From Lachnospiraceae bacterium (GTDB lineage Bacteria > Bacillota_A > Clostridia > Lachnospirales > Lachnospiraceae), in NCBI GenBank assembly GCA_017464645.1, contig JAFTZF010000042.1, positions 1 through 32,910 on the forward strand: a DNA stretch of 32,910 nucleotides. Reading direction: 5' to 3'. This document shows positions 1 to 8,030 of this stretch, piece after piece. Under the pieces are notes generated by a model. That model searched no databases. It was not told the origin of the DNA and saw nothing but the letters and a program-made list of their open reading frames with translations. Numbering within the stretch: the first letter of the stretch is position 1; each line of letters opens with the position of its first letter. Both the position numbers and the translations under genes were made by a program.

Positions 1-1583
1 CAGTCAATTACCTCGGGCACGCGGTGCATGGGCTTGCCGCAGTGGGGGCAGGGGAAGGTGATGGCATCGATATACGGACGATGCAGCTCAACAGTCTTAG
101 CCTCTTCATTTCCACTGAGCTCATACAGTTCCTGACGGCTGCCGATAGAATGCATGTGTCCGCACTCGCACTCCCATACGTTCAGCGGAGTTCCCCAGTA
201 ACGGTTACGGGAAATACCCCAGTCCTGAATATTCTCCAGCCAGTCGCCGAAACGTCCCTTGCCGATGCTCTCGGGAATCCAGTTGATGGTGTTGTTGTTG
301 CGGATCAGGTCCTCTTTTACTGCGGTCATCTTGATGAACCAGGACTCTCTCGCATAGTAGATCAGCGGAGTGTCGCATCTCCAGCAATGAGGATAGCTGT
401 GCTCAAACTTGGGCGCATCAAAGAGCAGACCTCTCTCGTCCAGATCTACCAATACCTTCGGGTCTGCCTTCTTTACGAACAGGCCTGCAAAAGGTGTATC
501 CTCTGTCATATTGCCCTGTCCGTCTACCAGCTGAACGAAGGGCAGGTCGTACTTGCGTCCAACCTGGGCATCGTCCTCACCAAATGCCGGCGCAATATGA
601 ACCACGCCGGTACCATCGGTCAGAGTTACATAGGTATCACAGGTCACATAGTGGCCTTTTTTATGCTGCTTTTCAGCAATCTTAGCTGCACACTCATACA
701 GCGGCTCATATTCTTTGTACTCCAAGTCTTTACCGATATAGCTTTCCAGCACTTCATAAGCGGGCTTTCCTTCTTCAGCCAGCTTGCCAAGAACGGTATC
801 CAGCAGAGCCTCTGCCATATAATATACATAGCCGTCTGCCGCTTTTACCTTTACATACTTCTCATTGGGGTTCACGCAAAGCGCCACGTTGGAGGGCAGG
901 GTCCAGGGTGTGGTGGTCCATGCCAGAATGTAAGCGTCTTCGTCCTTCACTTTGAAACGGACCACTGCAGAGCGCTCTTTTACATCCTTATAGCCCTGTG
1001 CCACCTCATGGGAAGACAGGGGGGTTCCACAACGGGGGCAATAGGGAACGATCTTAAAGCCCTTGTACAGCAGGCCCTTATCCCAGATCTCCTTCAGCGC
1101 CCACCACTCGGACTCAATGAAGTTATCATGATAGGTTACATAGGGATCATCCATATCTGCCCAGAAACCAACAGTGCCGGAGAAATCCTCCCACATTCCT
1201 TTGTATTTCCAAACACTTTCCTTACATTTGGTAATAAACGGATCCAGACCGTACTCTTCGATCTGCTCTTTTCCGTCCAGACCCAGCAGCTTCTCTACTT
1301 CCAGCTCTACAGGCAGACCGTGGGTGTCCCATCCGGCCTTTCTGGGCACCATATACCCCTTCATAGTGCGGTATCTGGGAATCATGTCTTTAATAACACG
1401 GGTCAGCACGTGACCAATGTGGGGCTTACCGTTTGCGGTAGGCGGTCCGTCATAGAAGGTGTAGGTCTCGCCTTCCTTGCGGTTTTCCATACTTTTTCGG
1501 AAAATATCATTGTCTTTCCAGAACTGTTCTACATTTTTCTCTCTGTCAACAAAGTTCATATCCGGGGATACTTTCTCGTACAT
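1..1583 (-). CDS. ileS: Isoleucyl-tRNA synthetase, N-terminal half (runs off window)
   Basis: Class I aminoacyl-tRNA synthetase that charges tRNA-Ile in the cytoplasm. Reading the minus strand from the ATG at 1583 gives 527 codons with no stop before the window edge, about half the usual length of just over 1000 residues. The HIGH signature is seen in GKPHIGHVL near residue 57, and the editing-domain motif TTPWTLPSN follows. The N-terminus (MYEKVSPDMNFVDREKNVEQ) resembles the longer eukaryote-like IleRS2 class rather than the E. coli type; this is a judgement from memory. The start is preceded by AAAGGAAG. An isoleucine T-box leader upstream independently supports the identity. A long open frame on the opposite strand (24-1655) is a shadow of this gene. 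Confidence 0.97.
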   Translation of the reverse strand, partial: MYEKVSPDMNFVDREKNVEQFWKDNDIFRKSMENRKEGETYTFYDGPPTANGKPHIGHVLTRVIKDMIPRYRTMKGYMVPRKAGWDTHGLPVELEVEKLLGLDGKEQIEEYGLDPFITKCKESVWKYKGMWEDFSGTVGFWADMDDPYVTYHDNFIESEWWALKEIWDKGLLYKGFKIVPYCPRCGTPLSSHEVAQGYKDVKERSAVVRFKVKDEDAYILAWTTTPWTLPSNVALCVNPNEKYVKVKAADGYVYYMAEALLDTVLGKLAEEGKPAYEVLESYIGKDLEYKEYEPLYECAAKIAEKQHKKGHYVTCDTYVTLTDGTGVVHIAPAFGEDDAQVGRKYDLPFVQLVDGQGNMTEDTPFAGLFVKKADPKVLVDLDERGLLFDAPKFEHSYPHCWRCDTPLIYYARESWFIKMTAVKEDLIRNNNTINWIPESIGKGRFGDWLENIQDWGISRNRYWGTPLNVWECECGHMHSIGSRQELYELSGNEEAKTVELHRPYIDAITFPCPHCGKPMHRVPEVID

Positions 1584-1676
1584 TCTTTTTTCTTCCTTTC
1601 TATTATATCTTATGTTTTGTTCAAACTTATAAAATTCGCTGGTTCAGGCTCATAGCTATATATAAAAAATTCCTGT

Positions 1677-1717
1677 AAAATAATAAAGGCTTCCGCCCTT
1701 GTAAAAGGACGAAAGCC
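1677..1717 (-). terminator. Attenuator terminator of the ileS T-box
   Basis: On the minus strand GGCTTTCGTCC (1717-1707) pairs over 11 positions, including G-U pairs, with GGGCGGAAGCC (1698-1688). It is followed by TTTATTATTTT. Its 5' arm lies just after the T-box sequence, as expected for the terminator alternative to the antiterminator. Confidence 0.9.
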
Positions 1718-1929
1718 AAACCTTCGCTATACCACCTGTTACAACATGCCATCACATGCGTTCCTTTTAACGGAGGAATCCGTCAGCGCCTACTAAAAAC
1801 CGTTCAGGCTGAAACTCAGAAGTGATCTTCAGAAAATCCCTACTCCCACCGGGCTCTCACCATCTCCGGCTCGCTTTGCTTTTCGGAAAAATCCTACTGT
1901 CTTCGTCATCGCTTTTCTCTTTTAATTCA
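1677..1929 (-). promoter_or_regulatory. T-box leader, isoleucine specific
   Basis: Reading the minus strand, the leader opens with the stem I signature AGCGATGACGAAGACAGTA. It then has a specifier region GAAGATCACTTCTGAG, whose ATC (complement of 1824-1826) is an isoleucine codon, and a T-box sequence ACAGGTGGTATAGCGA (within 1721-1740). An intrinsic terminator follows. Uncharged tRNA-Ile should bind the specifier and the T-box bulge and stabilise the antiterminator, turning on ileS. The leader lies between a good promoter and ileS. Boundaries are approximate. Confidence 0.93.
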
Positions 1930-1935
1930 TCCTGC

Positions 1936-1965
1936 ATTATATACTGAATGAAAGGACTTTGTCAA
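1936..1965 (-). promoter_or_regulatory. Promoter of ileS T-box transcript
   Basis: Minus-strand TTGACA (1965-1960) and TATAAT (1941-1936) are separated by 18 bases. Transcription is predicted to start near 1929, directly ahead of stem I of the T-box. The roughly 180 bases from here to the divergent carboxypeptidase promoter hold no gene I can support. Confidence 0.85.
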
Positions 1966-2144
1966 GTCATTTCCGTCAGCGGGTCCCGCTTCCGCCGCAA
2001 GCTCTGCAGTCTCCGTCCCCTTTGCAGGAGATCCATTTCACTTTCACTCTTGACAGGCTTTGAAATATTATCCCACATCGGCCGAAAAACAGAAAAAGAG
2101 TGCCAAGATTCGTAATTTCTTAAGAAAAACACAAAAAAGCACCC

Positions 2145-2173
2145 TTGCAAGGCATCTGGAAATAACATATAAT
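2145..2173 (+). promoter_or_regulatory. Promoter of the carboxypeptidase gene
   Basis: TTGCAA (2145-2150) and TATAAT (2168-2173) are 17 bases apart, followed by a 50-base leader and AAGGAG at 2213-2218 ahead of the ATG. Confidence 0.75.
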
Positions 2174-2224
2174 AGAGGCTAAGTTGTATTTTATTTGTGA
2201 TGTTTTGTTTATAAGGAGTTTTCC

Positions 2225-3796
2225 ATGAAGCTTAAATATAGATTTCTGGCGGGCCTTCTGACCTGCTCTCTTGCTTTTTCTGCTCTTGCCATCCCTGCTT
2301 CTGCAACTACCGCAGAAGAGCAAAAGGAGGCGGAGCGACTTTCCTATTATACTAAGGAGATTGATTCCAATTCTATTCCAGGGTGGCCTCAGGGCCCGCA
2401 GATCTATGCGGACTCCGCTATTGTGATGGAGGCTTCCACAGGTACCATTCTCTACAGCAAGGATATGGACAAGCCCCAGTACCCGGCCAGTATTACCAAG
2501 ATCATGACTGCACTTCTGGCCCTGGAAAATTGCTCCCTGGATGAGATTGTGACCTATTCCTATTATGCCACCCACTCTATCGAATACGGCAGCAGCAGCA
2601 TCGGCACCACAGAGGGCGAGCAGCTGACTGTGGAGCAGTCTCTTTACGCACTGCTTCTGGAATCTGCCAACGAGTGTGGAAACGGTCTGGCCGAGCATAT
2701 CTCCGGCTCTGTAGAAGAATTTGCAAAGCTGATGAATCAGCGAGCAGCTGAAATCGGCTGCACCAATACCAACTTCGTGAACCCCCACGGACTTCACGAT
2801 GATAACCACTATACTTCCGCTCATGATATGGCACTGATCACTCAGGAAGCTATCAAAAACGGAACCTTCGTCACCATTTCCGGCACAGCCCGCTATACCA
2901 TGGGCCCTACTAATAAGGATGACGAGACTACCTATATGCAGAACCATCACAACATGATTCATGCATATCGATCCAGTAAATTTTTAGATGATACCGTAAT
3001 TGCCGGCAAGACCGGCGGCACTTCCGCCGCCCTCAACACCCTGGTTACCGTAGCCGAACGCAACGGCATGACTCTGATCGTGGTTACCATGAGGACCCAC
3101 AGCACAGCTGAAAACGGTGTGCCTGTTTTCTCTGACACCGCCCTTTTGCTGGACTATGCCACCGACAACTTCAGCAAAGTAAATATTGCAGACAACGAGT
3201 CCAACTTTTCCATGGACAGCTCCAATATTTTCAATACAGGAAGCAGTATTTTCGGAGGCTCTCAGGCTCTGGTGGAAGTGAATCCCAATGGATTTGTGAT
3301 TCTTCCCAACGGTGCTTCTTTTGCAGATGCTTCTCCCACACTGGAATTTATCAGCGACGAGTCCAGTCCCAACGTGGTAGCTTCTCTTTCCTATACTTAT
3401 GAGGGACAGCCCATCGGGTCAACTACCATTGATCTGGCCGAGTCCGCTATAAAGGATTTTGAATTTGATAAAAAGACCGACGCTGAAACTCCGGCGGAGG
3501 ATGCTTCTGAAAAACAGGAAAAAAACTTTATCAAAATCAATATAAAACTTATCCTGGTTATTGTTCTGATCATTACCATTGTCCTGATCCTGTTATACAT
3601 CCTGCGCAAACGCCAGAGACAGTATCGATATCGGTCAAGAAGATCCCGCGACCGCGGCAGCAGTTTTGGTTCCAGACGCAGAAGGCGCAGACGCTCTTCC
3701 TTACGAAGAAAGCGCCGTTCAGGCAGCTCTAACTCTTCGTCCCGGTACACGCGAAGCTCCGGCACACGCAGCAACTCTTCAAATTATGATTTGTAA
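2225..3796 (+). CDS. D-alanyl-D-alanine carboxypeptidase (peptidase S11) with basic C-terminal tail
   Basis: Penicillin-binding DD-carboxypeptidase that trims the terminal D-Ala from peptidoglycan stem peptides outside the membrane. A signal peptide covers about residues 1-27 (cleavage near AIPASA-TT). The serine acyl-enzyme triad is complete: SITK at 89-92, SAN at 147-149 and KTG at 262-264. A beta-rich region follows (about 345-410). A single membrane helix spans about 441-460, and then roughly 60 residues are almost only Arg, Ser, Gly, Asn and Tyr. Typical DacA/DacF proteins of about 380-450 residues end in an amphipathic helix, so a true transmembrane segment with an Arg/Ser-rich, presumably cytosolic, tail is unusual. 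The gene is monocistronic, with AAGGAG seven bases before the ATG. The subfamily (DacF-like) is not assigned firmly. Confidence 0.93.
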   Translation: MKLKYRFLAGLLTCSLAFSALAIPASATTAEEQKEAERLSYYTKEIDSNSIPGWPQGPQIYADSAIVMEASTGTILYSKDMDKPQYPASITKIMTALLALENCSLDEIVTYSYYATHSIEYGSSSIGTTEGEQLTVEQSLYALLLESANECGNGLAEHISGSVEEFAKLMNQRAAEIGCTNTNFVNPHGLHDDNHYTSAHDMALITQEAIKNGTFVTISGTARYTMGPTNKDDETTYMQNHHNMIHAYRSSKFLDDTVIAGKTGGTSAALNTLVTVAERNGMTLIVVTMRTHSTAENGVPVFSDTALLLDYATDNFSKVNIADNESNFSMDSSNIFNTGSSIFGGSQALVEVNPNGFVILPNGASFADASPTLEFISDESSPNVVASLSYTYEGQPIGSTTIDLAESAIKDFEFDKKTDAETPAEDASEKQEKNFIKINIKLILVIVLIITIVLILLYILRKRQRQYRYRSRRSRDRGSSFGSRRRRRRRSSLRRKRRSGSSNSSSRYTRSSGTRSNSSNYDL

Positions 3797-3819
3797 ATTA
3801 CTGCAAAACCTGTTATAAT
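3791..3819 (+). promoter_or_regulatory. Promoter of tRNA-Arg
   Basis: TTGTAA (3791-3796) and TATAAT (3814-3819) are 17 bases apart. The -35 box contains the TAA stop codon of the preceding carboxypeptidase gene. The tRNA begins 49 bases after the -10 box. Confidence 0.7.
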
Positions 3820-3868
3820 AGTCTGCGCGGGCTGGTTTTCCTCCCCGTGCAAACTGTTTTTATCAAAT

Positions 3869-3943
3869 GTCTCTGTAGCTCAGTGGATAGAGCAGTGCCC
3901 TCCTAAGGCATGTTTTGCGGAGGTTCGACTCCTCTCAGGGACG
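3869..3943 (+). tRNA. tRNA-Arg (anticodon CCU)
   Basis: A complete cloverleaf can be drawn. The acceptor GTCTCTG pairs with CAGGGAC (one G-U). The D arm is GCTC/GAGC. The anticodon stem is GTGCC/GGCAT with loop CTCCTAA, and the anticodon CCT is at 3902-3904. The T arm is GGAGG/CCTCT with loop TTCGACT, and the discriminator base is G. It reads the arginine codon AGG. CCA is not encoded. A terminator follows at once, so the tRNA is transcribed alone. Confidence 0.95.
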
Positions 3944-3945
3944 CT

Positions 3946-3980
3946 AAAAGCCCCTCGTTTGTTAGAACGGGGGCTTTTTT
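3946..3980 (+). terminator. Terminator of tRNA-Arg
   Basis: AAAAGCCCC (3946-3954) pairs with GGGGGCTTTT (about 3969-3978) around a loop containing CGTTTGTTAGAAC, followed by a T-run. Confidence 0.88.
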
Positions 3981-4036
3981 CGTCCAAAAACCTGTTATAC
4001 TTTTATCAGGAGGTGGACACGAAACGTTAAGAAATT

Positions 4037-4072
4037 ACATCTTTTTTGCTTTGAGCAAAAAGTAATAGATGT
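4037..4072. repeat. Inverted repeat at the left edge of the accessory island
   Basis: ACATCT at 4037-4042 pairs with AGATGT at 4067-4072, and the inner TTTTTTGCT pairs with AGCAAAAA around TTG, giving an imperfect AT-rich palindrome. It could be a weak bidirectional terminator or a remnant of a mobile-element end. The rest of 3981-4171 shows a second short inverted repeat (ATTCGGA...TCCGAAT, about 4080-4111) and no gene I can support. Confidence 0.4.
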
Positions 4073-4171
4073 TGCATTCTTATTCGGAAAGGCTTCTTCT
4101 ATCCGAATCATACTCTCTGTAATTCCTCTGATACCTGCAAAGCATCTCCATCATAATACAGCTGTCGCCTA

Positions 4172-4422
4172 CTATAACTCATCCAATGATAAGCTTTCTG
4201 ATCTCTTGCGTTTTTCTGCAATATAATCCCGACAAAAATCAGCGACCGCAATAAAATCTTTTTGATAGCTATCAAAATCCTCAACTATATATTTGCATCT
4301 TGACACATGTATAAAGTTTTCCATCTGCATTCCAAACAAAATAATAATGACCGCTAATGAGATTATGCCCAACATCAAAGCCTTTTGGATAATTTTGCAA
4401 ACCGTTCTTTTGAATTGCTCAT
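4172..4422 (-). pseudogene. Small membrane protein gene, apparently frameshifted near its start
   Basis: The minus strand has a well-formed start at 4422: GAGGAG nine bases before an ATG. That frame stops after only 15 codons (MSNSKERFAKLSKRL). A different frame runs open from a stop just upstream through ...RTVCKIIQKALMLGIISL to a TAG at 4172, but it has no good start codon of its own. Adding one A to the AAAA run after codon 4 would fuse the two into one protein of about 83 residues. It would have a basic N-terminus, one membrane helix (LMLGIISLAVIIILFGMQ) and a charged C-terminal part of about 50 residues. This is either a real frameshift, a sequencing error or translational slippage. A minimal alternative is a TTG start at 4378 giving 68 residues. 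No family is recognised. It lies in the RHS-remnant island and has its own promoter. Confidence 0.55.
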
Positions 4423-4464
4423 TATAATTTACTCCTCAATTAATAGCACTTGAACTTTCCTTTT

Positions 4465-4493
4465 ATTATACACTGCTTGCATTTTTTACATAA
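4465..4493 (-). promoter_or_regulatory. Probable promoter of the small membrane protein gene
   Basis: Minus-strand TATAAT (4470-4465), with a weak -35, TTATGT (4493-4488), 17 bases upstream. It lies 43 bases ahead of the ATG at 4422. Confidence 0.5.
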
Positions 4494-4511
4494 TTAAGAA
4501 AGTTTTTTTAT

Positions 4512-4545
4512 AAAAAGGGCCGGTCGGAAAATCCGACCAGTCCCC
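4512..4545 (-). terminator. Terminator after the RHS-associated gene pair
   Basis: On the minus strand, GGTCGG and CCGACC form the core of a hairpin extended by GGGGACT/GGCCC, followed by TTTTT and then a stretch rich in A and T. It ends the transcript of the genes at 5697-4567. Confidence 0.85.
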
Positions 4546-4566
4546 TTCTGGTTCTTAATTTAATAT

Positions 4567-5160
4567 TTATCCTTCTGGTCGAATATCATACCACCCATAG
4601 CCCAACTTAAGGACACGCACATATTCATGGCCTTTCCAATGACTGTTAATTAATCTATAAGGTCTGCCTCCCCGAGTATACACAATTTCTCTGGCTTTTC
4701 CCTCTGCTCGAAAAAAAATATAGTCAGGATACTCCTCATCAAGCCAGATTTCATAATATCCATCATCTGGAAGTGTCCGTAAAGAATATCGAATTTCATC
4801 CCAATCATCCGAGTCTACCGGATGAATGACAATATTTTCTGGATATGACAATTCCTTCTTGTAAAATCTCAGGCCTTCTTCACAATCCCGACACTCTGGA
4901 TTATATGTTTCAAAAAAATCCGGTGTATTCTCCACAAACTCATCCACTTGAGCAATTACTTTTTCCAGATTTTCCTTATGGTCTTTAAAATCCACATAGT
5001 CATGTGTATCTATACTAAAATCAAATAAGTAATTGGCAAGCCGGAAACGAATTGAACACAAAAAGCCAAATATACAAACAAGAAAAATTCCAAGAACTGC
5101 CTTTTTCACATGCTTTTTCTTGATACTTTTTATTGCTGTTTTCAGTCCTTGTTTTATCAT
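4567..5160 (-). CDS. Membrane-anchored protein of unknown function (RHS-associated)
   Basis: This protein of 197 residues has a strongly basic N-terminus and one hydrophobic segment (about 20-38). A soluble, acidic and aromatic-rich domain of about 160 residues follows, probably outside the cell. The soluble part contains PECRDC and several WDE/DDW patches. I do not recognise a family. The start at 5160 is chosen because AGGAGG lies 11 bases upstream; the TTG nine bases earlier is too close to that site. AGGAGG overlaps the stop of the preceding gene, so the two are co-transcribed. Position behind an RHS gene makes an immunity-type or orphan accessory role possible, but nothing in the sequence proves it. 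Confidence 0.75.
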   Translation of the reverse strand: MIKQGLKTAIKSIKKKHVKKAVLGIFLVCIFGFLCSIRFRLANYLFDFSIDTHDYVDFKDHKENLEKVIAQVDEFVENTPDFFETYNPECRDCEEGLRFYKKELSYPENIVIHPVDSDDWDEIRYSLRTLPDDGYYEIWLDEEYPDYIFFRAEGKAREIVYTRGGRPYRLINSHWKGHEYVRVLKLGYGWYDIRPEG

Positions 5161-5175
5161 ATAAAACAATTCCTC

Positions 5176-5697
5176 CTAAAGTTCTCCGGGCAAAAATTTT
5201 TTGATACAGCACAGCACATCTTCTGACGGCGCATATTCTATGGCCTTTCCGGCAAACATTTGCGCATCAACATCATTTCCATTTTTCATATATTCTTGAG
5301 ATAAAATAAGCGCTCCTATACTCTTATACAAATGCCATTTCACCTCATAAAGAATCAAGGCAACCGAAATAATCTCTTCAGAACTCATTTTTTCTTTCAT
5401 CCAAAGCAACCGCAGTGCTTGATCCAGATAAGTATCCTGTGGCAATGACTCTTTCGGTTTTTCTTTTTCCTCACCAGTCAAAAAAGCAAATAAGAATTCA
5501 TACTTCTCCAAATATTCTCTATACAAATCTTTTTCTGGTTTATTCTTTCTGATTTCTTCCAGCAAAGCTCTAAATTCGAGAATCTCACCTTGCAAGGCCA
5601 CTATCAGCGCTTTTTGTTGTTTCAACCACAACAATTTTCTTTTTTCAATTTGTCTATCCAAATAAGAAACGCATTGTTCAAGCTCATTGGACTCCAT
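5176..5697 (-). CDS. Helical protein of unknown function directly behind the RHS remnant
   Basis: This protein of 173 residues has no signal peptide or membrane segment. The first 60 residues are charged and heptad-like, consistent with a coiled coil (ERKLLWLKQQKALIVALQ). The rest looks alpha-helical, and the C-terminal part resembles a single TPR-like hairpin (SQEYMKNGNDVDAQMFAGKA). The ATG lies eight bases after the RHS stop and has no clear ribosome site, which suggests translational coupling. It occupies the place where the variable toxin tip or its immunity gene would normally follow an RHS core. No family is recognised, and an immunity role is only a guess from position. Confidence 0.65.
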   Translation of the reverse strand: MESNELEQCVSYLDRQIEKRKLLWLKQQKALIVALQGEILEFRALLEEIRKNKPEKDLYREYLEKYEFLFAFLTGEEKEKPKESLPQDTYLDQALRLLWMKEKMSSEEIISVALILYEVKWHLYKSIGALILSQEYMKNGNDVDAQMFAGKAIEYAPSEDVLCCIKKFLPGEL

Positions 5698-5705
5698 ATA
5701 TTGCG

Positions 5706-7349
5706 CTAGATTGTTCCAGCAATAATATCCGCATTGATAAATCTTCTGATCTCAGGGGCATAGTAACGGGCTCTCATGTAAATAAGGCCATTTTCATCAG
5801 TCACTACGCCATCACGTCCATTATAGCCAAAGGCAATCTGATTGGTCCCGGTTCTCGCTGTCTGCCTGCCGTAGGTATCATACTGGAAAGTATCCGTAAT
5901 ATTACCATTTACATCGGTAATTGCAACAGTACTGCCGCGATAGTCGAAATGGTACGTTTTGAAAGTGCTCTGGCATTCTTCTCCAATAAGTCCTAAACCA
6001 TAAACATACTTTGTCACAACGCCACCGGTTGTCTTTATAAGCAACTGACTTAACTTTGCATTGGTGTTATAAGTATATGTGGTGGTGTTTCCTCCACAAA
6101 CACTACAGATTCTAATGTCTTCTCCATTATAGGTATATGTATTTCCACCTGCAGAAACCAGCCGGTTCGCTGAATCATAGACAAAGTTAGAGGTTGCCCC
6201 GCCAAGAAAAGCCGACAACATATTGCCGTCTTCATCATAAGTAACAGCCTGTCCATTGTAGGATCCTAAGCGATTGTTTACATCATATGTAAATGTGTTA
6301 TCAGAGGAACCTCCCACAATATTGCCTGCCGCATCATAGATGTATGTCTCCTGGGTTTGGCTGTTATCCGTTAAGTTCATTATAGTACGAGCTGTTACTC
6401 TTGATAAGTTATCATAAGTATAACACATTTTGATGCCTTTTTCCACATGGATTTCCTCCAAAATTCTACCGATTTCATCATAAGTGTACTCAAAACCGGT
6501 AATAACCAGCCCCGCTGCTGTCCTTTCTACAGTAGATGTGATCCGCTGTTTATCATCATAAACAGTCGTGGTAACACTGCCGTCCGGTTTAACAATACCG
6601 ATAACCTTATTATTTACATCATAAGTATAACTTGTTACCCTGCCTGACCAGTCGGTTACCTTTACCAAATTGTTATTCCCATCATATTCATACACAACAG
6701 TAGTATTATCCGGATACACAATGCTTGCCAGATTTCCCACAGCATCATATGCATAACCTATCGTCTTTCCAAAAGTATCCGTGCAACTCGTTACACGGTT
6801 CAGGGCGTCATAAGTCCTTGTAATTGTACCATTTTTATCTGTCACAGACAGAATATTTCCATTTGCATCATAAGTATAGCTTACAGACTCCTCTCCTTTT
6901 ACATAACCGATGATTCTGCCCAATGCGTCATACTGGTACTGTCTGCGTTGTCCTCTTGCGTTTGTTACTGCTTCCTTCAGATTTTTTTCATTATAGCTGT
7001 AAGTTACTGTGCCACCGGAAGTAGTTGTCTCCGAAATAAGCCGACTAACTCTATCATAAGCATATCCGGTGTTCCCACCCAAAGGTCCAGACAACGAAGT
7101 CAAATTTCCAACTGTATCATAAGAAGCATTACTTGAGTTGTTTAAAGAATCCTTAACTTGGGTATTTCGGCCTTTTGCATCAATAGTCTTTACTATATTA
7201 CTATTTGCATCATACACTGTTGTAAACACATTATTCTTTGCGTCAGTAATTGTCACCCGTCTTTCCAGGGCATCATACCCGTAAGTAATAATATGGTTCT
7301 TGGCATCTTTAACTGTCAGCAACTGATTTAAGACAATATGTAATGACAT
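5706..7349 (-). pseudogene. RHS/YD-repeat protein fragment, truncated at both ends
   Basis: These 547 codons consist almost wholly of YD repeats of the RHS family (for example TYDANGNILSVTDKNG and YEYDGNNNLVKVTDWSG, about 20 residues each). They end in the conserved RHS core close MRARYYAPEIRRFINAD. Complete Gram-positive RHS proteins are secreted giants with an N-terminal region and, after the core, a variable toxin domain. Here the frame starts in mid-repeat (LNQLLTVKDAKN) with no signal peptide and no ribosome site. It stops with TAG six codons after RFINAD, before the usual LNRYAY...DPxG segment. It therefore lacks both export signal and toxin tip and is best read as a decayed or silent cassette. 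Base composition is richer in A+T than the flanking housekeeping genes, as expected for acquired DNA. Confidence 0.85.
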
Positions 7350-7407
7350 TGACTTGACAGGGAGCGGTTCAGTTCACTATTCTGCAACAGCCTCTTTTTC
7401 TATCTTT

Positions 7408-7992
7408 CTATGAATAGGTCTTTATAATATCCTCCGAAGCCTTTCTTTTGGAAACGCACAGGTCCATGGCCTGCTTTTCGATGTAGTGATGGGCGTCTGG
7501 CTCACTCATTTTCAGCTCACTGATGAGCAGCCATTTGGCTCGGTTGACGATTCGGATCTCTTCCATCTTCTCTTCAATGGAGAGGCTCTTCTTTTCAAAC
7601 TGGCGCAGCCGCTCCCGGGCACTGACCATCCAATTCAGGGCCTGAAGCATGGTGAGCTTTGCCACCGGCTTGGGCAATGTAAAGACACCGCGCCCTGCCA
7701 CTTTATCATAGGTCTCATCGTGGATTTCATTCTTTACCAGCAGCAGTACCACGGTCTCTCTGGAGGCACAGGCATCGATGGAAAAACGGATACCCGGGTC
7801 ATCCGGTAGCGGAGAATTTATCATAACAAAGTCAAAGGTCCGCTCCGCCACGGCTCGCTTGGCCGCACTCACGCTGGAAACTATATGAACAGGACTATAG
7901 GCGGATTCAGGAAGCAGGGATGATAGAGCTGAGTTAAAGCTTTCCGCTGCGGACACCAAAAGCACGCTATAAGTCCGCTCTTTTAAACTCAT
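7408..7992 (-). CDS. ANTAR-domain antiterminator with a degenerate receiver domain
   Basis: This protein of 194 residues has a receiver-like fold (about 8-118), a probable coiled coil (about 125-150) and a C-terminal ANTAR domain (about 140-192; AKWLLISELKMSEPDAHHYI followed by EKQAMDLCVSKRKASEDI). ANTAR proteins such as NasT, AmiR and EutV bind leader RNA and prevent termination. The receiver lacks phosphorylation residues: Asn59 stands where the phospho-acceptor Asp should be (VMINSPLPD), and the early acidic pair is replaced by VSAAES. Lys108 in LPKPV is kept. It may therefore respond to a partner protein or ligand, as AmiR does, rather than to a kinase. It is the last gene of the glutamate synthase/glutamine synthetase operon, 38 bases after the GS gene. 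This suggests control of nitrogen genes, possibly through the hairpin leaders at 12680-12946. Confidence 0.9.
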   Translation of the reverse strand: MSLKERTYSVLLVSAAESFNSALSSLLPESAYSPVHIVSSVSAAKRAVAERTFDFVMINSPLPDDPGIRFSIDACASRETVVLLLVKNEIHDETYDKVAGRGVFTLPKPVAKLTMLQALNWMVSARERLRQFEKKSLSIEEKMEEIRIVNRAKWLLISELKMSEPDAHHYIEKQAMDLCVSKRKASEDIIKTYS

Positions 7993-8030
7993 TTTTCATC
8001 CCTCCTCTCTTTTATGAAATAATTCTATTC

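Noticed and set aside
24..1655. Open frame of 543 codons on the plus strand
   Set aside because: It lies exactly antisense to ileS, whose minus-strand reading gives clear synthetase motifs and a matching T-box; the plus frame has no domain pattern or ribosome site.
4047..4111. tRNA-associated integration (attachment) site downstream of tRNA-Arg
   Set aside because: No copy of the tRNA 3' end was seen at the right edge of the AT-rich island and no integrase gene is present.
5706..7349. Active RHS toxin
   Set aside because: There is no export signal, N-terminal region or variable tip domain after the core, so toxin function cannot be supported.
5706..7349. Regularly spaced repeats suggestive of CRISPR
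   Set aside because: The periodicity is that of YD amino-acid repeats; the DNA units are degenerate and there are no identical direct repeats with spacers.
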